Origin: Streptomyces sp. NBC_01241
GTDB lineage: Bacteria; Actinomycetota; Actinomycetes; Streptomycetales; Streptomycetaceae
Assembly: GCF_041435435.1 (NCBI RefSeq)
Contig: NZ_CP108494.1
Span: 6,420,501-6,484,500, forward strand
DNA length: 64,000 nt
Direction of reading: 5' to 3'
Every line of letters starts with the position of its first letter. The stretch's first letter is position 1. The position numbers and the translations under genes are program-made. A model generated the notes under the pieces. It was not told the DNA's origin, did no database searches, and worked only from the letters and a program-made list of their open reading frames with translations. Shown here piece after piece: positions 24,628 through 33,108 of this stretch.

Positions 24628-26175
24628 GTGTCGGCCAGCACATCCCGTACGCTCCCGCCGGAGATCGCCGAGTCCGAGTCTGTGATGGCGCTCATCGAGC
24701 GGGGAAAGGCTGATGGGCAGATCGCCGGCGATGACGTGCGTCGGGCCTTCGAGGCTGACCAGATTCCGCCAACCCAGTGGAAGAATGTTCTGCGCAGCCT
24801 CAACCAGATCCTCGAGGAAGAGGGTGTGACGCTGATGGTCAGTGCCGCGGAGCCGTCCAAACGTGCCCGCAAGAGCGTCGCAGCAAAGAGCCCGGTCAAG
24901 CGCACCGCCACCAAGACTGTCGCGGCCAAGACGACCGTGACCAGGACGGTCGCGGCCACTGCCGCCCCGTCGGCAGAGACCGTGGACGTGGTGGCTGACG
25001 ACGCTGCCGCGGCCGGCCCTGCGAAGAAGGCAGCAGCCAAGAAGACGGCTGCCAAGAAGACCGCCGTGAAGAAGACGGCGGCCAAGAAGGCAACAACGAA
25101 GAAGTCCGGAAAGCAGGACGACGAGCTCCTCGACGGCGACGAGACGGCCGAGGAAGTAAAGGCCGGCAAGGGCGAAGAAGAGGAGGGCGAGGGCGAGAAC
25201 AAGGGCTTCGTCCTCTCCGACGACGACGAGGACGACGCACCTGCGCAGCAGGTCGCCGTCGCCGGCGCCACCGCCGACCCGGTCAAGGACTACCTGAAGC
25301 AGATCGGCAAGGTTCCCCTCCTCAACGCCGAACAGGAGGTCGAGCTCGCCAAGCGCATCGAGGCGGGTCTGTTCGCCGAGGACAAGCTGGCGAACTCCGA
25401 CAAACTTGCGCCGAAGCTCAAGCGCGAGCTGGAAATCATCGCCGAGGACGGCCGCCGCGCCAAGAACCACCTGCTGGAGGCCAACCTCCGTCTCGTGGTT
25501 TCGCTGGCCAAGCGCTACACCGGCCGCGGCATGCTCTTCCTGGACCTGATCCAGGAAGGCAACCTCGGTCTGATCCGCGCGGTCGAGAAGTTCGACTACA
25601 CCAAGGGCTACAAGTTCTCCACGTACGCCACCTGGTGGATCCGTCAGGCAATCACCCGTGCCATGGCCGACCAGGCCCGCACCATCCGTATCCCGGTGCA
25701 CATGGTGGAGGTCATCAACAAGCTCGCCCGTGTGCAGCGCCAGATGCTCCAGGACCTGGGCCGCGAGCCCACGCCGGAGGAGCTGGCCAAGGAACTCGAC
25801 ATGACCCCCGAGAAGGTCATCGAGGTCCAGAAGTACGGACGCGAGCCGATCTCCCTCCACACCCCACTGGGTGAGGACGGGGATAGCGAGTTCGGTGACC
25901 TGATTGAGGACTCCGAGGCGGTCGTCCCGGCCGACGCGGTCAGCTTCACGCTTCTCCAGGAGCAGCTGCACTCGGTGCTCGATACGCTCTCCGAGCGTGA
26001 AGCCGGCGTGGTCTCGATGCGCTTCGGTCTCACCGATGGCCAGCCGAAGACGCTGGACGAGATCGGCAAGGTCTACGGCGTGACGCGCGAGCGCATCCGT
26101 CAGATCGAGTCGAAGACCATGTCGAAATTGCGCCACCCGTCGCGTTCGCAGGTGCTGCGCGACTACCTCGACTAG
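24628..26175 (+). CDS. hrdB: Principal RNA polymerase sigma factor HrdB
   Basis: 515 residues. Region 1.1 (ESESVMALIERGKADGQIAGDDVRRAFE) is followed by a Lys/Ala-rich histone-H1-like linker (about 70-175, many KKTAAKK units) and an acidic patch, then region 1.2 (DPVKDYLKQIGKVPLL), region 2 (NLRLVVSLAKRYTGRGMLFLDLIQEGNLGLIRAVEKFDYTKG with FSTYATWWIRQAI), region 3 and region 4 (TLDEIGKVYGVTRERIRQIESK). This is the essential vegetative sigma factor. The GTG start agrees with the known HrdB N-terminus SASTSRTLPPEI. It is monocistronic, ending in a strong terminator. Confidence 0.99.
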   Translation: MSASTSRTLPPEIAESESVMALIERGKADGQIAGDDVRRAFEADQIPPTQWKNVLRSLNQILEEEGVTLMVSAAEPSKRARKSVAAKSPVKRTATKTVAAKTTVTRTVAATAAPSAETVDVVADDAAAAGPAKKAAAKKTAAKKTAVKKTAAKKATTKKSGKQDDELLDGDETAEEVKAGKGEEEEGEGENKGFVLSDDDEDDAPAQQVAVAGATADPVKDYLKQIGKVPLLNAEQEVELAKRIEAGLFAEDKLANSDKLAPKLKRELEIIAEDGRRAKNHLLEANLRLVVSLAKRYTGRGMLFLDLIQEGNLGLIRAVEKFDYTKGYKFSTYATWWIRQAITRAMADQARTIRIPVHMVEVINKLARVQRQMLQDLGREPTPEELAKELDMTPEKVIEVQKYGREPISLHTPLGEDGDSEFGDLIEDSEAVVPADAVSFTLLQEQLHSVLDTLSEREAGVVSMRFGLTDGQPKTLDEIGKVYGVTRERIRQIESKTMSKLRHPSRSQVLRDYLD

Positions 26176-26214
26176 GTCGTAGGAGTACACGGACCAGGTC
26201 GCAGAAAAGAACAC

Positions 26215-26258
26215 AGGCCGAGGGCCCGGATCCCGCAGGGGATCCGGGCCCTCGGCCT
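26215..26258 (+). terminator. Intrinsic terminator of hrdB
   Basis: A perfect 20-bp stem (26215-26234 with 26239-26258) with a GCAG loop, 39 bases past the hrdB stop. One of the strongest hairpins in the window. Confidence 0.92.
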
Positions 26259-26332
26259 ATCTGCGGGTGCGATCCATGGCAGGTCGGATGACTCTGGGTG
26301 GGAAATGGTTCCTCACAGAGTCAGGAGTGCGC

Positions 26333-27163
26333 ATGTCCCGTAACGTCTTCCGCGCCATGACCGGGGTGCTCGCCCTGGTGGCCGCCACGGCCGCGGTACC
26401 GCCCGGATCCTCCGCTCCGGCTGTTGCGGACAGCATCGTCATCGGTGGTCAGCCCGCACACGTCAAGGACAGCCCCTGGGTCGTCGCGCTGTCCAGTCGG
26501 GACCGTTTCGGCGATACGCGCGCCGGTCAGTTCTGCGGCGGCGTCGTGGTCGCGCCGAAGAAGGTGCTGACCGCTGCGCACTGCCTGAGCAGGGAGGCAC
26601 TCGGAGCCGACGTCGGCAATGTACGCGATCTACGGATCATCTCGGGCCGGGATACCCTGCCCGGGACCGACGGGAAGGAGGTACCGGTCCAGGCCGCATG
26701 GAGCAATCCGCGATTCGACCCGCTCACGAACGCGGGGGACCTTGCGGTGCTCAGTCTGGTCGACGCGCTGCCCGCGACGAGCGTGATCCCGATGGCCGAA
26801 TCCGGTGACGCGGCATACACGCCGGGTACGGGTGCCGTCGTCTACGGGTGGGGGGACACGACCGGTAACAGCGACTACGCGTCGTCGCTCCGCGCCGCCA
26901 AAGTGAGCGTTCTACCGGACAGTTTGTGCGCGCAGGCTTACCCGGGCGGCAGGAATGGCACGTACGACGCCTCAGCGATGCTCTGCGCGGGCGAACTGCA
27001 GGGCGGCCACGACTCATGCCAAGGCGACAGCGGAGGGCCGCTGGTGGCCCGTGGGCGGCTCATTGGGTTGGTGTCCTGGGGGAACGGTTGTGGCAAGGCG
27101 GGGAGCCCCGGCGTGTACACCCGTATCTCTGCTGCCATCGACTGGATGCCGGCGGGTAATTGA
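26333..27163 (+). CDS. Secreted trypsin-like serine protease
   Basis: 276 residues. A signal peptide (about 1-33: basic RNVFRAM, hydrophobic GVLALVAATAA, cleavage near PAVA-DS) leads to the mature N-terminus IVIGG. The catalytic triad is His in VLTAAHC, Asp in NAGDLAVL and Ser in CQGDSGGPLV; disulfide partners CGGVV/AAHC and the C-terminal VYTRISAAIDWM helix are as in chymotrypsin family S1. Trypsin-like specificity is suggested by Asp in HDSCQGDSGG. CAGGAG precedes the ATG at 26333. Known neighbours of hrdB in Streptomyces include such a protease. Confidence 0.95.
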   Translation: MSRNVFRAMTGVLALVAATAAVPPGSSAPAVADSIVIGGQPAHVKDSPWVVALSSRDRFGDTRAGQFCGGVVVAPKKVLTAAHCLSREALGADVGNVRDLRIISGRDTLPGTDGKEVPVQAAWSNPRFDPLTNAGDLAVLSLVDALPATSVIPMAESGDAAYTPGTGAVVYGWGDTTGNSDYASSLRAAKVSVLPDSLCAQAYPGGRNGTYDASAMLCAGELQGGHDSCQGDSGGPLVARGRLIGLVSWGNGCGKAGSPGVYTRISAAIDWMPAGN

Positions 27164-27190
27164 ACGACGACACCGCGTAAGCACGAGAAC

Positions 27191-27217
27191 GGGCGGCTTC
27201 CTCTCGGGAAGCCGCCC
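27191..27217. terminator. Terminator between convergent genes
   Basis: An 11-bp perfect stem GGGCGGCTTCC / GGAAGCCGCCC (27191-27201 with 27207-27217), 28 bases after the protease stop, in the gap to the convergent DUF7455 gene. Confidence 0.82.
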
Positions 27218-27264
27218 ATCGGCCGGTCCGGAACCTAGCCCTGGCTCGTCGTGGATGCGAGGTG

Positions 27265-27498
27265 TCAGTGTTGTTCCTCTTCGGCGGCTTGGGCCTGCAC
27301 GGCCGTCAGCCGGTCCGTCTCATCCTGTATTTCCGCGGCGATCTTCTTGAGTTCCGGCTCGAACTTGCGACCGTGGTGGGCGCAGAAGAGCAGTTCACCG
27401 CCGCTGATCAGGACGACGCGCAGATATGCCTGGGCGCCGCAACGGTCACAGCGGTCTGCTGCGGTCAGCGGGCTCGCGGGGGTCAGAACAGTAGTCAC
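27265..27498 (-). CDS. DUF7455 small zinc-ribbon-like protein
   Basis: 77 residues. Cysteine pair CDRCGAQA (residues about 17-20) and a second metal-ligand candidate set LLFCAHHGRKF suggest a single zinc-binding knuckle; the rest is a charged C-terminal helix (ELKKIAAEIQDETDRLTAVQ). It is a small protein conserved across actinobacteria next to parE or hrdB; no function is known. Divergent from parE. Confidence 0.88.
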   Translation of the reverse strand: MTTVLTPASPLTAADRCDRCGAQAYLRVVLISGGELLFCAHHGRKFEPELKKIAAEIQDETDRLTAVQAQAAEEEQH

Positions 27499-27934
27499 GT
27501 CGCCTCTTCTCTAGCTCGACGAGCTGTCGTACCAGGGTCAACATCCAACCAGGCCGAAAACGTTCCCGCTCGTGGCATTTCTTCGAAACTTCTTCTCAAG
27601 ATGGCTGTCTGTTGCCGGTTGGCGGCGAATGTGCCGTATTGCGTAGCGCTACGGTTTCGCGTTGCTTGTCTTGTGTGGATCCTCCCGGCCGGCTTGCCGG
27701 TTTGTTCATGAGGACGTGCCCGGAGCCTAAATGGTTCATGCCTGGAAGGGAACGTGATGTGCGCGTCACTCCTGCGAGGGATCGAACGTGTATGCGAGGC
27801 TGGACTAGTGTGAGGGTTCTCGGAGGGTGGCGTTACAACCGCTCTACCAGGCCTCGGTACCCTCTCAGCGGCGACCGAAGCCGAGCCCGTTACCCACTTG
27901 GGCCTCAAATGAAATTCAGCGAGGAGCGAACCGC
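27499..27934. other. Divergent control region between the DUF7455 gene and parE
   Basis: 436 bases, locally richer in A and T than its surroundings. A 13-bp palindrome AGCTCGACGAGCT at 27513-27525 lies close to the DUF7455 start. A TAGTGT near 27806 could be the -10 of parE, but no convincing -35 pairs with it. Confidence 0.4.
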
Positions 27935-30055
27935 GTGACCGCCGATACGTCCGTGCCGTCCACTGCGCTGCTGACCGGAGCAGACCGAGACGGTTCCAAC
28001 TACACCGCGCGGCACCTGCTCGTACTTGAGGGGCTCGAAGCGGTTCGCAAGCGTCCCGGGATGTACATCGGGTCCACCGACAGCCGCGGCCTCATGCACT
28101 GCCTCTGGGAGATCATCGACAACTCCGTCGACGAGGCTCTGGGCGGCTACTGCGATCACATCGAGGTCATCCTCCACGACGACAATTCCGTGGAGGTCCG
28201 GGACAACGGGCGCGGTATCCCGGTCGATGTCGAGCCCAAGACGGGCCTGTCCGGCGTCGAGGTCGTGATGACCAAGCTGCACGCCGGGGGAAAGTTCGGT
28301 GGCGGCTCGTACGCCGCGTCCGGCGGTCTGCACGGCGTGGGCGCCTCCGTGGTCAACGCGCTCTCTGCCCGGCTCGACGTCGAGGTCGACCGCAACAGCG
28401 CGACCCACTCGATCAGCTTCCGCCGCGGAGTCCCCGGCATCTTTACCGAACAGGGGCCGGACAGCCCCTTCGACCCGGCCAACGGCCTGCTCAAGGGCAA
28501 GCGGGTACCGAAGGCGCGCACCGGAACCAGGGTGCGTTACTGGGCGGACCGGCAGATCTTCCTCAAGGACGCCAAGCTCAACCTGGAGACGCTCCACCAG
28601 CGGGCGCGGCAGACGGCCTTCCTCGTCCCCGGTCTCACGATCGTCGTTCGCGACGAGCGTGGTCTCGACGACCAGGGCAAGACCGAGGAGACCTTCCGCT
28701 TCGACGGTGGAATCAGTGAATTCTGCGAGTACCTTGCCCAGGACAAGGCGGTCTGTGACGTCCTGCGGCTGACCGGGCAGGGCACATTCAAGGAGACCGT
28801 CCCGGTCCTGGACGAGCGCGGTCACATGACGGCGACCGAGGTCACCCGTGAACTCGTCGTCGACATCGCCATGCGCTGGGGCACCGGCTACGACACCAAT
28901 CTCAAGTCCTTCGTCAACATCATCGCCACCCCCAAGGGCGGCACCCATGTGACCGGATTCGAACGCTCCGTGACCAAGACGGTCAATGAGGCACTGCGGT
29001 CGGCCAAGCTTCTCCGTGTCGCCGAGGACGACGTCGTCAAGGACGACGCGCTGGAGGGCCTCACCGCGGTCGTCACCGTACGGCTGGCGGAGCCGCAGTT
29101 CGAAGGCCAGACCAAGGAGGTGCTCGGCACCTCGGCGGCCAACCGGATCGTTGCCGGCGTCGTTTCCAAGGAACTCAAGGCGTTCCTGACTTCGACGAAG
29201 CGTGATGCCAAGGCCCAGGCCAGGGCGATCCTGGACAAGGCCGTGGCGGCAGCGCGCACGCGCATCGCCGCCCGTCAGCACAAGGATGCACAGCGCCGCA
29301 AGACAGCGCTGGAGTCCTCCTCCCTGCCGGCGAAGCTCGCCGACTGCCGCAGCGATGACGTGGACCGCAGCGAGCTCTTCATCGTCGAGGGCGACTCCGC
29401 GCTCGGTACGGCCAAGCTTGCGCGGAACAGCGAGTTCCAGGCGCTGCTGCCGATCCGGGGCAAGATCCTCAATGTCCAGAAGTCGTCCGTCTCGGACATG
29501 CTGAAGAATGCCGAGTGCGGTGCGATCATCCAGGTCATAGGGGCCGGGTCGGGGCGAACCTTCGACATCGACGCCGCCCGCTACGGGAAGATCGTCCTGC
29601 TTGTGGACGCCGATGTCGACGGTGCGCACATCCGCTGTCTGCTCCTGACCCTGTTCCAGCGCTACATGCGGCCCATGGTGGAGGCCGGCCGGGTCTTCGC
29701 CGCCGTGCCCCCGCTGCACCGGATCGAGCTGGTCCAGCCCAAGAAGGGCCAGGACAAGTACATCTACACGTACTCCGACAATGAGCTGCGCCAACGGCTG
29801 TTGGAGCTGCAGCGGAAGAACGTCCGGTACAAGGACTCGATCCAGCGTTACAAGGGTCTGGGCGAAATGGACGCCGACCAGCTGGCGGAGACCACGATGG
29901 ACCCTCGGCACCGCACCCTGCGGCGGATCAACATTGGTGATCTGGAATCGTCGGAGCACGTCTTCGATCTGTTGATGGGCAATGACGTGGCACCGCGCAA
30001 GGAGTTCATCGCCAGCTCGGCCGCCACTCTGGACCGCTCGCGCATCGACGTCTGA
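27935..30055 (+). CDS. parE: DNA topoisomerase IV subunit B
   Basis: 706 residues. GHKL ATPase: DNSVDEALGGYCDHIEV, DNGRGIPVD, GGLHGVGASVVNALS. TOPRIM: EGDSALGTAK and LLVDADVDGAHIRCLLLTLF with the metal-binding DxD. The C-terminal GyrB domain ends in YKGLGEMDADQLAETTMDP. Together with ParC it decatenates daughter chromosomes. Start GTG 27935 with GAGGAG upstream. Compared with GyrB, the neighbourhood (away from dnaN/recF) and partner parC in the same window at 39911 support ParE rather than GyrB. Confidence 0.96.
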   Translation: MTADTSVPSTALLTGADRDGSNYTARHLLVLEGLEAVRKRPGMYIGSTDSRGLMHCLWEIIDNSVDEALGGYCDHIEVILHDDNSVEVRDNGRGIPVDVEPKTGLSGVEVVMTKLHAGGKFGGGSYAASGGLHGVGASVVNALSARLDVEVDRNSATHSISFRRGVPGIFTEQGPDSPFDPANGLLKGKRVPKARTGTRVRYWADRQIFLKDAKLNLETLHQRARQTAFLVPGLTIVVRDERGLDDQGKTEETFRFDGGISEFCEYLAQDKAVCDVLRLTGQGTFKETVPVLDERGHMTATEVTRELVVDIAMRWGTGYDTNLKSFVNIIATPKGGTHVTGFERSVTKTVNEALRSAKLLRVAEDDVVKDDALEGLTAVVTVRLAEPQFEGQTKEVLGTSAANRIVAGVVSKELKAFLTSTKRDAKAQARAILDKAVAAARTRIAARQHKDAQRRKTALESSSLPAKLADCRSDDVDRSELFIVEGDSALGTAKLARNSEFQALLPIRGKILNVQKSSVSDMLKNAECGAIIQVIGAGSGRTFDIDAARYGKIVLLVDADVDGAHIRCLLLTLFQRYMRPMVEAGRVFAAVPPLHRIELVQPKKGQDKYIYTYSDNELRQRLLELQRKNVRYKDSIQRYKGLGEMDADQLAETTMDPRHRTLRRINIGDLESSEHVFDLLMGNDVAPRKEFIASSAATLDRSRIDV

Positions 30056-30060
30056 GCGTT

Positions 30061-30098
30061 GCCGTCTCCGCCCGTGGGTGGAGACGGCATCTCCACCC
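30061..30098 (+). terminator. Hairpin region after parE with two competing stems
   Basis: GCCGTCTCC (30061-30069) pairs with GGAGACGGC (30080-30088); alternatively GGGTGGAGA (30076-30084) pairs with TCTCCACCC (30090-30098). The two cannot form together. Position directly after parE suggests a terminator. Confidence 0.6.
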
Positions 30099-30183
30099 GT
30101 GATCAACCCCTGAGCCGATCTCCTGACCCGGACGATTCCGTAGCGTCGAAGGCGTTCAACCTTCCCGCGTCTCGGAGGCAGCC

Positions 30184-30702
30184 ATGTCCGGGCTCGTCAA
30201 TGTCCTGGTGATCGTCGCCGTCATCGCTGTTGTCGTGGTCCGCCAGCGCTCGGCACGGCGGATCTCCGATGGCAAGCGCTGCTGGATCCTGCCGGGCGTT
30301 CTCCTCGTCGTGTCACTGCGCGAGCACGGGCTCGTCGATCCGCGTCACGAGGCGCTGTCGGTGGCCGTCCTGGGCGCGGAGTTGGCGGTGGGCCTGGTCA
30401 CCGGGGCCGGCTGGGGCTGGACTTCGCAGCTGTGGCGCGAGGCGGACGGTTCGCTGCGGACCAAGGGAACCAAAGCAACCGTCTCTGTCTGGGCAGGGGG
30501 ACTGGCGCTGCGTGCGGCTCTTTTCGGGGCTGCCGCGCTGATGGGCATACATCAAGGCAGCGCGGCACCGAGGTCGGCTCTCGCGGTGATGTTGGCGGTG
30601 CGCAGCGGTGTGCTGATGTGGAGGGCCGGGCAGATGCGTCCGGCATACGGCGGCTTCGCCGACGGGATGGCGTCGCAGCCGGCGTGGAAGGACCTCGTGT
30701 GA
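30184..30702 (+). CDS. DUF1453/CcdC-like integral membrane protein
   Basis: 172 residues with about four hydrophobic segments: VLVIVAVIAVVVV at the start, RCWILPGVLLVVSL, GAELAVGLVTGAG and a final one around LAVMLAVRSGVLMW. Arg-rich loops (RQRSARRIS) suggest N-out/C-in topology. Its length and opening match membrane proteins encoded beside NarL-type two-component pairs in Streptomyces. The last 4 bases overlap the histidine kinase start (GTGA), so translation is coupled and a role in sensing with the kinase is plausible. Confidence 0.75.
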   Translation: MSGLVNVLVIVAVIAVVVVRQRSARRISDGKRCWILPGVLLVVSLREHGLVDPRHEALSVAVLGAELAVGLVTGAGWGWTSQLWREADGSLRTKGTKATVSVWAGGLALRAALFGAAALMGIHQGSAAPRSALAVMLAVRSGVLMWRAGQMRPAYGGFADGMASQPAWKDLV

Positions 30703-31862
30703 CTGGCGCGATCTGGACGAGCTGGCCGTCCCGGGAAGCTCTCTCCGCGGGGAATCGCACCCGCCCACGGGCGTTGATCGCCTGGTCCGTCAGGGTTGTT
30801 CTGCTCACCGTCATGCTCTGGGGCGCCTTCACCAGCGGACGGTTCGGGCCCTGGGAGGTGGCGCTCGGACTGGTGGGCGTCGCGGGCTGTGCCGTGGCCG
30901 CCTGGGCGTTCTTCCGGACCAGTCTGGAGCACCGGCCGTGGCCGTCGCTGGCACTTCTGGCGCTGCTGATGGTGGCGGCACTCGGGGCGCAACAGGCCGG
31001 GGCCCGAGTGCCGGCGGTGATTCTGTGGTGCGGTTGTGCCGTCTCCGCTCTGGAGAGGTTGCCGCTCGCGGCGGGCCTCCCGGCCACGGCCGTCGCGCTC
31101 GGCGCATATGCGGCGGTCGACACCGGCGGCTGGCTGAACACGGCCATAACGACAGGGGGCCTCTGTCTGGCGGGCTACGTTCTGCGACTGGACGCAGAGG
31201 CCCGGGGCAGTGCTCAGAGGCTCCTCGTGCAGGAGCGGGCGGCCCGCGCGGCGGAGGCCGAGACAGCCGCCCTGGACGAGCGGGCCAGGATCGCCCGTGA
31301 AATCCACGATGTGCTCGCCCACAGCCTCTCGGCGCAGCTGGTGCATCTGGAGGCGACGCGACTGCTGATCGAGCGGGAACCCGCGGGGGGGTTCCGGGAC
31401 CGGGTACTGGAGCGGGTGGTGGTGGCACGTTCCATGGCACGTGAGGCGCTCACGGAGACCCGTCACGCGCTCTCGGCGCTCCGGGGGGAGGCGTCCCCGG
31501 TGGAGGATTTCCTACGGCAGTTGGCGGCCGCGGAGCCCGCCGAGGTCAGCGTGACGGGGGAACAGCGGACGCTGACCGCGGAGGCGTCGCAGACGGTCCG
31601 GAGGGTGGCGCAGGAGGCCGTGACCAATGTGCGCAAGCACGCGCCGGGGGCCAGAGTCCTCGTACGGCTGGAGTATCTGCCGGATGAGGTCGCCCTGGAG
31701 GTCACGGACTCGGGTGGACGCGGACCCGAGGAGGAGCTCGCTGTCAGCGGCTCCGGATACGGTCTGCTGGGGATGAGGGAGCGGGCCGAACTCCTGGGCG
31801 GGACGCTGGAGGCCGGCCCCGGCGAGGAGGGTTTCGTGGTGACTCTGCGGGTGCCCGCGTGA
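30699..31862 (+). CDS. Two-component sensor histidine kinase (HisKA_3 / NarX type)
   Basis: 387 residues. An N-terminal membrane part with about five hydrophobic segments (residues 25-170) has little extracellular domain, so the signal is sensed in or near the membrane. The dimerisation helix carries the phospho-accepting His in DERARIAREIHDVLAHSLS (about residue 205); the ATPase part has VRRVAQEAVTNVRKHA (N box), VTDSGGRGP and GYGLLGMRERAELLGG. Start GTG 30699 overlaps the upstream stop; the regulator overlaps the end. Cognate to the NarL-type regulator at 31859. Confidence 0.93.
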   Translation: MTGAIWTSWPSREALSAGNRTRPRALIAWSVRVVLLTVMLWGAFTSGRFGPWEVALGLVGVAGCAVAAWAFFRTSLEHRPWPSLALLALLMVAALGAQQAGARVPAVILWCGCAVSALERLPLAAGLPATAVALGAYAAVDTGGWLNTAITTGGLCLAGYVLRLDAEARGSAQRLLVQERAARAAEAETAALDERARIAREIHDVLAHSLSAQLVHLEATRLLIEREPAGGFRDRVLERVVVARSMAREALTETRHALSALRGEASPVEDFLRQLAAAEPAEVSVTGEQRTLTAEASQTVRRVAQEAVTNVRKHAPGARVLVRLEYLPDEVALEVTDSGGRGPEEELAVSGSGYGLLGMRERAELLGGTLEAGPGEEGFVVTLRVPA

Positions 31863-32536
31863 ACGCGCGGGTCGTGGTCGTCGATGACCAGTCGGTTGTC
31901 CGCGAAGGAATCGTGATGCTGTTGGGGCTGCTGCCCGGTATCGAGGTGGTCGGATCGGCGAAGGACGGTGAGGAGGCCGTCGCGCTCGTGGCCGAACTGG
32001 CACCCGACGTGGTGCTGATGGATCTGCGGATGCCCCGCTGCGACGGGGCGGAAGCAACGCGGCGGATCCGCAAGGACTATCCGGGTACCCAAGTGGTGGT
32101 GCTCACGACCTTCGCGGATGACGACTCGCTCTTCCCCGCGCTGCAGGCAGGGGCTCGGGGCTATCTCACGAAGGACGCCGGGGGTGACGAGATCGTGCGG
32201 GCCATCCAGGCCGTGCTGTCGGGCGAGGCCGGGCTCTCGCCTTCCGTGCAGCGTCGTCTGCTGGAGCGCGTCACCACACAGCCTCCGCCGCTCGGCCCTG
32301 ACCCCGGGCCGCAGTTGCCCGACGGTCTGACACCACGTGAGGTGGAGGTGTTGGTCCTGATCGCGGAGGGACTGTCCAATCTGGAGATTGCCCGCAGACT
32401 GCACATTTCGCAGGCCACCGTGAAAAGCCACATCAACAACCTCTTCGCCAAGGCCGGAGTACGCGACCGGGCACAGGCCGTTCGTTTTGCGTACGTTCGG
32501 GGCCTCGCACAGTCGCCCGGATCGACCTTCACCTGA
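31859..32536 (+). CDS. NarL/LuxR family response regulator
   Basis: 225 residues. Receiver: acidic pocket VVDDQ (8-11), phosphorylated Asp55 in VVLMDLRMP, Thr in VVLTTF, Lys in YLTKDAGGD. DNA-binding LuxR domain: LTPREVEVLVLIAEGLSNLEIARRLHISQATVKSHINNLFAKAG. The start overlaps the kinase stop by 4 bases. Targets are not visible; the DUF485/symporter module just downstream is a reasonable candidate. Confidence 0.95.
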   Translation: MNARVVVVDDQSVVREGIVMLLGLLPGIEVVGSAKDGEEAVALVAELAPDVVLMDLRMPRCDGAEATRRIRKDYPGTQVVVLTTFADDDSLFPALQAGARGYLTKDAGGDEIVRAIQAVLSGEAGLSPSVQRRLLERVTTQPPPLGPDPGPQLPDGLTPREVEVLVLIAEGLSNLEIARRLHISQATVKSHINNLFAKAGVRDRAQAVRFAYVRGLAQSPGSTFT

Positions 32537-32634
32537 AGAGGTGAAGATGGGCGAATGAAGTGCCCGGGATCTTCCCGATCTGCCCATTCTTGGGTACGCG
32601 GCCGAAGTGGTTCGTGGACAAGGGGAGTTGTTCG

Positions 32635-33108
32635 GTGGAGAAGGAAGCAGGGCGTGAGGCCGCAGCGGTGCGGCTCGACGACCCGTGGGACGACGCGCTG
32701 GCCTCCTGGGGCGAACTGGATGGTGCGGGGAGCTTCGCTCCCGCCGGGCATCCGGGGCCGGTGGACCTGCAGCGCGGCTACAGCGCGGCCGAGATCTATC
32801 TGGAGGTGCAGCGCAGCGAGGCCTTCCAGGAAGTGCGGCGTCGGTACCGGCGGTTCGTCGTCCCGGCCACACTTGTCTTCCTCGTCTGGTACCTCGCTTA
32901 CGTCGTCGTCGCGATCACCGCACCCGGACTGATGGCCCGCCCGGTGGCCGGGGCGGTCAATGTCGCGATGGTCGCGGGACTCGGGCAGTTCCTCACAACG
33001 TTCCTTCTCACCGGGGCGTACGCCCGGCACGCGCGGCTGCGCAGGGACCGGGCCGCGCTCGATCTGCGCTGGGAGACACAGGAGATGACGCGGGGGATCG
33101 GGCGTTGA
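32635..33108 (+). CDS. DUF485 domain membrane protein (YjcH-like)
   Basis: 157 residues. DUF485 core: IYLEVQRSEAFQEVRRRYRRFVVPATLVFLVWYLAYVVVA, then AVNVAMVAGLGQFLTTFLLTGAYARHA, giving two membrane segments. An acidic hydrophilic N-terminus of about 55 residues precedes. In E. coli the equivalent yjcH sits directly before the acetate symporter actP, as here. Start GTG 32635 with AGGGGAG at 7 bases is preferred; an upstream ATG at 32560 gives unrelated residues. Its stop overlaps the symporter start. Confidence 0.88.
   Translation: MEKEAGREAAAVRLDDPWDDALASWGELDGAGSFAPAGHPGPVDLQRGYSAAEIYLEVQRSEAFQEVRRRYRRFVVPATLVFLVWYLAYVVVAITAPGLMARPVAGAVNVAMVAGLGQFLTTFLLTGAYARHARLRRDRAALDLRWETQEMTRGIGR

Noticed and set aside
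24502..26214. A 570-residue open frame antisense to hrdB, and a 733-residue one antisense to parE (27905-30106)
   Set aside because: Both are mirror readings of strongly coding GC-rich genes. Their protein sequences are low complexity and match no family, whereas the sense strands encode unmistakable essential proteins.
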